In this document: one piece after another, positions 52,996 through 64,000 of the stretch
Numbering within the stretch: position 1 is the stretch's first letter
How the letters are laid out: every line of letters starts with the position of its first letter
Assembly (NCBI GenBank): GCA_026398815.1
Contig: JAPLSA010000017.1
Coordinates: forward strand, 496,001 to 560,000
Reading direction: 5' to 3'
Length of the DNA: 64,000 bases
Source: Gammaproteobacteria bacterium
GTDB taxonomy: Bacteria > Pseudomonadota > Gammaproteobacteria > Nevskiales > Nevskiaceae
Translations under genes and position numbers: made by a program
The notes under the pieces: model-generated
Database searches by the model: none
What the model was told of the DNA's origin: nothing
Seen by the model: the letters and a program-made list of their open reading frames with translations, nothing else

Positions 52996-54420
52996 TCACG
53001 CCGCCGGCTCCGGTTCGTCCGGACCGAGATCGCCAAGACCGTAGCGGCGCAGCTTGACGTACAGGCTCTGGCGACTCAGCCCCAGCATCTCGGCCGCCGA
53101 CGCCCGGTTGTCGCGCGTCAGTTCAAGCGCCGCCTCGATGCACAGCTTCTCGATCAGGTCGGTCGACTCCCGGACCAGTTCTTTCAGCGACACGCGCCCC
53201 ACCAGTTCGGTCAGCTGGTTCGCCGAGCGCGGCAGTTCCTGGCTCACCCGCGCCGTCACTGACGAGGAGGTGCGGCGGCCGACATCGCGAATGGTGAAGC
53301 CGAGGCACGGCAGATCGCCGTGCGGCACCGACACCGCCGACACCTCGACGTCGCTGCTCGCGCCGTGCTCGCCGCGCAGCACGGTCGAGAACAGGCGTAC
53401 CGAGCCGTGCTGGCGGATGCTGCCGATCAGCACGCTGAAATCGACGCCCGAGCGGCCCAGCCAGCGTTCCAGCGATTCACCGCGCAGCTGCGCTTCGGTG
53501 ACCGCCTGGGTCATGTCGATGAACGCGCGGTTGGCGCTGATCACCTGGCCTTCGGGATCGGTGACGACGAAGCCGTCCGGCATGCTTTCCATGACCTTGA
53601 CGATCGACCTCGGCACGGCGGAATCCGGGGCATCGCCACGGGTCGGCGACAGCCGGACAAGGAAGAACGAGCCGTTGTCCTGGCTGAACATCGACGCGGC
53701 GATCAGGAATTCGCGGGCGTCGGTCAGCAGCCGCACGCGGATGTCGTCACCGCGCCCGACCGCGCGCGCGCGCGCCAGCAGCAGGCCGATCGCCGCCATG
53801 CTGTCGCTGTCGAAACCTTCCGGGAACGCGCGGCCGACGACCTTGCGGGCGTTCTCGCCAAGCAGGTCGCCAGCGGCCGGATTGGCTTCGACGATCTTCT
53901 GGGTGGCGGCGTCGACGATCAGCACCGCTTCCAGCGACGACAGGAACAGCAGCCGGTAGCGGGTTTCGACGTGGCGCAGACGCCAGTAGTCCCGCTCCAT
54001 CGACTGCTGGGCATCGACCAGCCGCTGCTGCAGTTGGGCATTGGGCCGCAGGTCGCGCCCGAATGCCACCACCTGCCCTTCGGCGCCGACCTGCACGGCG
54101 GAATACAGCACCGGCACGTCCGTGCCGCGCGCCGAGTGATGGTTGACCTGGCGCCAGCGGCGCTCGGTCTTCGATGCGGCGTCACGCAGCAGGCTTTCGA
54201 CCTTGGCACGGCTTTCGACCGTCACCGTTTCCGCCCAGGTCTGGCCAATCCACTTGCGGCAGCCTTCGAGCAGCATGTCCTCGCTGCCGAGGGCGACATC
54301 GCGGATCACGCCGTTGCCGTCGAGCACCAGGGCGACATCGGCCGCCGCCGCGATCAGGTTGCTGGCCGCATCGGCGTCGAGGGCGCCGAGCACGCCGCCA
54401 CCGGTGATCTCGCGATTCAT
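52996..54420 (-). CDS. ppsR: PpsR/CrtJ, photosynthesis gene repressor
   Basis: 474 residues from ATG 54420, near the usual 464. N-PAS (AAADVALVLDGNGVIRDVAL), Q-linker, PAS1 (TRYRLLFLSSLEAVLIVDAA), PAS2 (MESMPDGFVVTDPEGQVISA) and a FIS-type HTH at the end (CIEAALELTRDNRASAAEML GLSRQSLYVKLRRYGL). The Cys at the start of the HTH (EKLCIEA) matches the redox-active Cys of known PpsR. Represses bch, crt and puc genes under oxygen. It lies 94 bp downstream of ppaA in the same direction. Confidence 0.96.
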   Translation of the reverse strand: MNREITGGGVLGALDADAASNLIAAAADVALVLDGNGVIRDVALGSEDMLLEGCRKWIGQTWAETVTVESRAKVESLLRDAASKTERRWRQVNHHSARGTDVPVLYSAVQVGAEGQVVAFGRDLRPNAQLQQRLVDAQQSMERDYWRLRHVETRYRLLFLSSLEAVLIVDAATQKIVEANPAAGDLLGENARKVVGRAFPEGFDSDSMAAIGLLLARARAVGRGDDIRVRLLTDAREFLIAASMFSQDNGSFFLVRLSPTRGDAPDSAVPRSIVKVMESMPDGFVVTDPEGQVISANRAFIDMTQAVTEAQLRGESLERWLGRSGVDFSVLIGSIRQHGSVRLFSTVLRGEHGASSDVEVSAVSVPHGDLPCLGFTIRDVGRRTSSSVTARVSQELPRSANQLTELVGRVSLKELVRESTDLIEKLCIEAALELTRDNRASAAEMLGLSRQSLYVKLRRYGLGDLGPDEPEPAA

Positions 54421-54514
54421 GGCTCGGCCTCCCGGGCCACCGTCGTGCGCGCCTGCCTTGCGGATATCGTCCAAGCCTGCCTCGTGATGATTGCGGAACA
54501 ACCCGCCACCGAAT

Positions 54515-55411
54515 TCATTGGGGATTCGCCCGACGGGGCGCCAGTATCTCAGCCTCGAGCACCGCCGTGCGCGCATCGCTGGCGGTGGCGTCGGCGCCGA
54601 GCAATCCGGCCAGCTGCGGATTGGCCGTCAGCTCCGGACCACCGAGCATGATCCGTACCGACGGGTTGTGGGACACGCGGCGCAGCGCCGCCAGCCACGA
54701 GGCCAGGCCGTTGAGCCGGCATTCCGAGCCGACCGAGATGCCGATCACGTCGAACCACTGGCTCGCCACCTGCACGGCCACTTCCTCGGTCGACGTGCTG
54801 GGCCCGCCGACCACTTCCCAACCCGACCGCAGGAAGAACTCGCGGAGCATCATCAAGCCCATCGCGTGCTGCTCGCCCGGGGCCGGCGCCAGCAGGATCC
54901 GCCGCGCCTCGACCGGCGCGCTGTCGCGGGTTTCGCGGAATGCCGGGCTGAACTCGCGGATCACGTGCTGGATGCGGCCCAGCGCCATCGTCACTTCGAC
55001 GAAATCGCAGAGGTCCTGGCTCCACAGTTCGCCGATGTGACGCGCCGCCGGCGCCAGCAGGTGCAGATACAGGGTTTCAAGCAGAAAGCCCTGATCGACC
55101 ATCGCCTCGATGTAACGCGACGCCGCCGTGGCGTCCTGCACCAGAACCAGGCCGGCGAACTCGGCGATGTGCTCGCGGGTCGGCAGTTCAACGAGCACGC
55201 CGGCCTCTGCCACCAGGCTGGCTGCACCTTTATGGGCCAGCAGCAGGCGCGGAATGATTTCCGACTCGATCGTGCGGATCAGCGGTGCGATTTCCGCTTC
55301 GCCGACCGCCACCAGCACGCCGGGCGCACCGGCGCCGGGTTCCGCCACGGATTCGCCACTGCGATCTCGTGCTGACGGCACCGACCTATCACCCTGATTG
55401 AAGCCAAGCAT
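54515..55411 (-). CDS. ppaA: PpaA/AerR, B12-domain antirepressor of PpsR
   Basis: 298 residues. A helical cap (IESEIIPRLLLAHKGAASLV; EAMVDQGFLLETLYLHLLAP AARHIGELW) and a cobalamin-binding Rossmann-like domain (RRILLAPAPGEQHAMGLMML; WFDVIGISVGSECRLNGLAS; VRIMLGGPELTANPQLAGLL GAD). The DxHxxG motif of methylcobalamin enzymes is absent, as is normal for AerR/PpaA; APGEQHAMG carries the His used as ligand in the family. It modulates PpsR in response to light through the cobalamin. Upstream neighbour of ppsR. ATG with GAGAGGG nine bases before it. Confidence 0.92.
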   Translation of the reverse strand: MLGFNQGDRSVPSARDRSGESVAEPGAGAPGVLVAVGEAEIAPLIRTIESEIIPRLLLAHKGAASLVAEAGVLVELPTREHIAEFAGLVLVQDATAASRYIEAMVDQGFLLETLYLHLLAPAARHIGELWSQDLCDFVEVTMALGRIQHVIREFSPAFRETRDSAPVEARRILLAPAPGEQHAMGLMMLREFFLRSGWEVVGGPSTSTEEVAVQVASQWFDVIGISVGSECRLNGLASWLAALRRVSHNPSVRIMLGGPELTANPQLAGLLGADATASDARTAVLEAEILAPRRANPQ

Positions 55412-55631
55412 TTGATTTCCCTCTCAATCAACGCTTTTTGTAATGACCCGCAGCATCGGCGTGAACCGGGCACCCGGCGCATGCCGGTGCGACCAGGTCC
55501 TTGCCGCGAATGTCGAGCGTCGACGCGGAGGGGATTTGGCTCTGACGAACCATAGGTCGAGCGCAAGGATTGTTGCACTCGACCTGTGGGGGGTCAAAAC
55601 GCCCGGCAGGGCTTGCTACCGCTATCGTCTA

Positions 55632-55659
55632 TGTCACGAATCAATTACGTCAATCTAAA

Positions 55660-55665
<6 letters not shown>
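55632..55665 (+). promoter_or_regulatory. Two abutting PpsR operators at the bchF promoter
   Basis: TGTCACGAATCAATTACG (55632-55649) and CGTCAATCTAAATTGACA (55648-55665), each TGT-N12-ACA with one imperfect half. The second overlaps the -35. Its sequence with the next five bases (GTCGG) almost repeats the operator at 52,807. Confidence 0.7.
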
Positions 55666-57551
<1,886 letters not shown>

Positions 57552-57560
57552 GCAACTGCC

Positions 57561-59160
57561 ATGCAACTGACGGTCTGGACTTACGAAGGCCCGCCGCACG
57601 TCGGCGCGATGCGCATCGCCACGGCGATGACCGACGTCCACTACGTGCTGCACGCGCCTCAGGGCGACACCTACGCCGATCTGCTGTTCACGATGATCGA
57701 GCGGCGCGGCAAGCGCCCGCCGGTCACCTACACCACCTTCCAGGCGCGCGACCTCGGCGGCGATACCGCCCAGCTGTTCCAGGACGCCGTGCGGGAATCG
57801 TTCGAACGCTTCAAGCCGGCGGCGATGCTGGTCGGCGCTTCCTGCACCGCCGAGCTGATCCAGGACGACCCCGGCGGCCTCGCGGCGGCGCTGGAACTGC
57901 CGATACCGGTCGTGGCGCTGGAACTGCCGTCGTACCAGAAGAAGGAAAACTGGGGCGCGGCGGAAACCTTCTACCAGCTGGTCCGTGCGATCTGCAGCCC
58001 GCTGATGCCGCCGCCGGGCAGCCGTCGCGACGACCGCGCGCCGAACCGCCCGGCGCGCTGCAACCTGCTCGGCCCGACCGCGCTGGGCTTCCGTCATCGC
58101 GACGACGTCCGCGAGATTCGCGGGCTGCTCGAAAAGCTCGGCGTGATCGTCAACGTGGTCGCGCCGCTCGATGCCTCGGTAGCCGATCTGCGGCGGATTC
58201 CGGAAGCCGATTTCAATGTCGTGCTGTATCCGGAAATCGCCAACCCGGCCGCCAGCTGGCTGCTGCGCAGCTTTGCCCAGCCGATGGTCAGGACGGTGCC
58301 GATCGGCATCGGTGCAACCTGCGAATTCATCCGCGAAGTCGCCGCGCTGGCCGGCGTCGATCCGACCGCCGCGCTGGACGAAGCCACGTCGCGCGCGCCG
58401 TGGTACGCGAAATCGGTGGACTCCACCTATCTGACGGCCAAGCGCGTGTTCGTGTTCGGCGACGGCAGTCATGCGCTGGCCGCCGCCCGCATCGCCAGCC
58501 GCGAGCTCGGCTTCCAGGTCGTTGGTCTGGGCACCTACAGCCGGGAGATGGCGCGCGAGATCCGCGAAGCCGCCAAGGGCTACGGTGTCGAGGCGGTGAT
58601 CAGCGACGACTACCTGGAAGTCGAAGCGAAGATCGCCGAGTTGCAGCCGGAACTGGTGCTCGGCACCCAGATGGAACGCCACATCGCCAAGCGGCTCGGC
58701 CTGCCCTGTGCGGTGATCTCGGCGCCGGTGCACGTGCAGGACTATCCGGCGCGCTACAGCCCGCAGATGGGCTTCGAAGGCGCCAACGTGATCTTCGACA
58801 CCTGGGTCCATCCGCTGATGATGGGCCTCGAGGAACACCTGCTCGGCATGTTCCGGGACGATTTCGAATTCCATGCCGAAGCCACGCCCTCGCATCTGGG
58901 CGGACCGGCCACGGAACGGCGCAACGACGCGCCAGCCGACGCCAACGCCGCCGTCAGCGCTGCACGCGACAACGACGTCGCCCTGATCGACACCCGACCT
59001 GCGGCCGACGCGGCCTGGGACGGCATTCCGGTGTGGTCGACCGACGGCGAGAAGGAACTCGGAAAGATTCCGTTCTTCGTGCGCGGCAAGGCACGGCGCA
59101 ATACCGAGAGCTGGGCCCGCGAGCGCGGCGTCCGGGTGATCACCGTCGAGGCGCTCTACG

Positions 59161-59186
<26 letters not shown>
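57561..59186 (+). CDS. bchB: BchB, dark protochlorophyllide reductase subunit B
   Basis: 541 residues. [20 protein letters not shown] starts the family; Asp ligand in [13 protein letters not shown] (about residue 36); [35 protein letters not shown]; the C-terminal [20 protein letters not shown] helix-turn domain. A linker between the main and C-terminal domains (about 440-490: [20 protein letters not shown]) is Ala/Asp-rich. Partner of BchN. Confidence 0.96.
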
Positions 59187-63856
<4,670 letters not shown>

Positions 63857-63857
<1 letters not shown>

Positions 63858-64000
63858 TGAGCGCCGCCCCCAAGCCGAGCTACGACAACCGGCGCGGCCA
63901 GCTGGAAACCTATTTCGACCGCACGGCGGCCGATACCTGGGCGCGGCTGACCTCGACCGCCAAGGTCAGCCGCATCCGCGAAACCGTGCGCGCCGGCCGC
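63857..64000 (+). CDS. bchM: BchM, Mg-protoporphyrin IX methyltransferase (3' end outside window)
   Basis: First 48 codons: MSAAPKPSYDNRRGQLETYF DRTAADTWARLTS, the conserved BchM opening (YDxRRGxxETYFDRTAxxxW). SAM-dependent methylation of the C13 propionate. The ATG overlaps the bchL stop by one base (TGATG). The rest lies beyond the right edge. Confidence 0.93.

Noticed and set aside
55412-55431. FNR/anaerobox before ppaA
   Set aside because: Arms TTGAT/ATCAA are separated by 10 bases, not the 4 of an FNR site.

Overview
The window is a high-GC chromosomal segment of a purple, bacteriochlorophyll-a-type anoxygenic phototroph, almost certainly a gammaproteobacterium. The lpxA-fabZ-lpxD-skp-bamA-rseP-cdsA-uppS-frr-pyrH-tsf-rpsB / map-glnD-dapD order is typical of that class. 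The right third is a photosynthesis gene cluster with bchFNBHLM, bchG-pucC-bchP, ppsR, ppaA and bchID. Genus cannot be fixed from the sequence alone.

Layout. (1) 1-15,900: envelope and translation housekeeping genes on the minus strand (lpxA to rpsB), then divergent map-glnD-dapD. Oddities are a bamA whose signal peptide can only be read from a CTG start, an EF-Ts with a C-terminal-half insertion, and an rpsB whose conserved N-terminus is absent. (2) 16,000-25,800: a DUF2721-like membrane protein, a 118-bp palindromic MITE-like element, a DUF4394-type lipoprotein, a three-gene uracil-catabolism (URC-type) cluster (GTP-cyclohydrolase-II-like, DUF1688-type, upp), and a 1230-residue multi-PAS diguanylate cyclase. 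(3) 25,900-39,400: a flagellar export and switch operon, fliLMNOP-fliQR-flhB, on the minus strand, with a consensus sigma-54 promoter ahead of fliL. It is split between fliP and fliQ by about 7.5 kb carrying a 1631-residue exported RHS protein on the other strand, an IS30-type transposase remnant, a small membrane protein and a decayed second RHS fragment. A 183-bp tandem repeat separates fliO from fliP. (4) 39,500-64,000: the photosynthesis region.

How the photosynthesis genes work together. BchI, BchD and BchH form magnesium chelatase; BchM (partial) methylates Mg-protoporphyrin; BchL, BchN and BchB form the dark-operative protochlorophyllide reductase; BchF hydrates the vinyl group; BchG attaches the isoprenoid tail and BchP reduces it. 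PpsR (474 aa, with HTH) and the B12-domain antirepressor PpaA/AerR are the expected regulators. TGT-N12-ACA-type PpsR operators are visible before bchG, before bchF and before bchI. A second control module lies next to it: a heme oxygenase (biliverdin supply), a bacteriophytochrome without a kinase ATPase domain, and, immediately upstream in the same operon, a PpsR paralogue that has all PAS domains but no DNA-binding HTH. This suggests a natural far-red-light switch that acts on PpsR through a DNA-binding-less partner. It is the most unusual system in the window.
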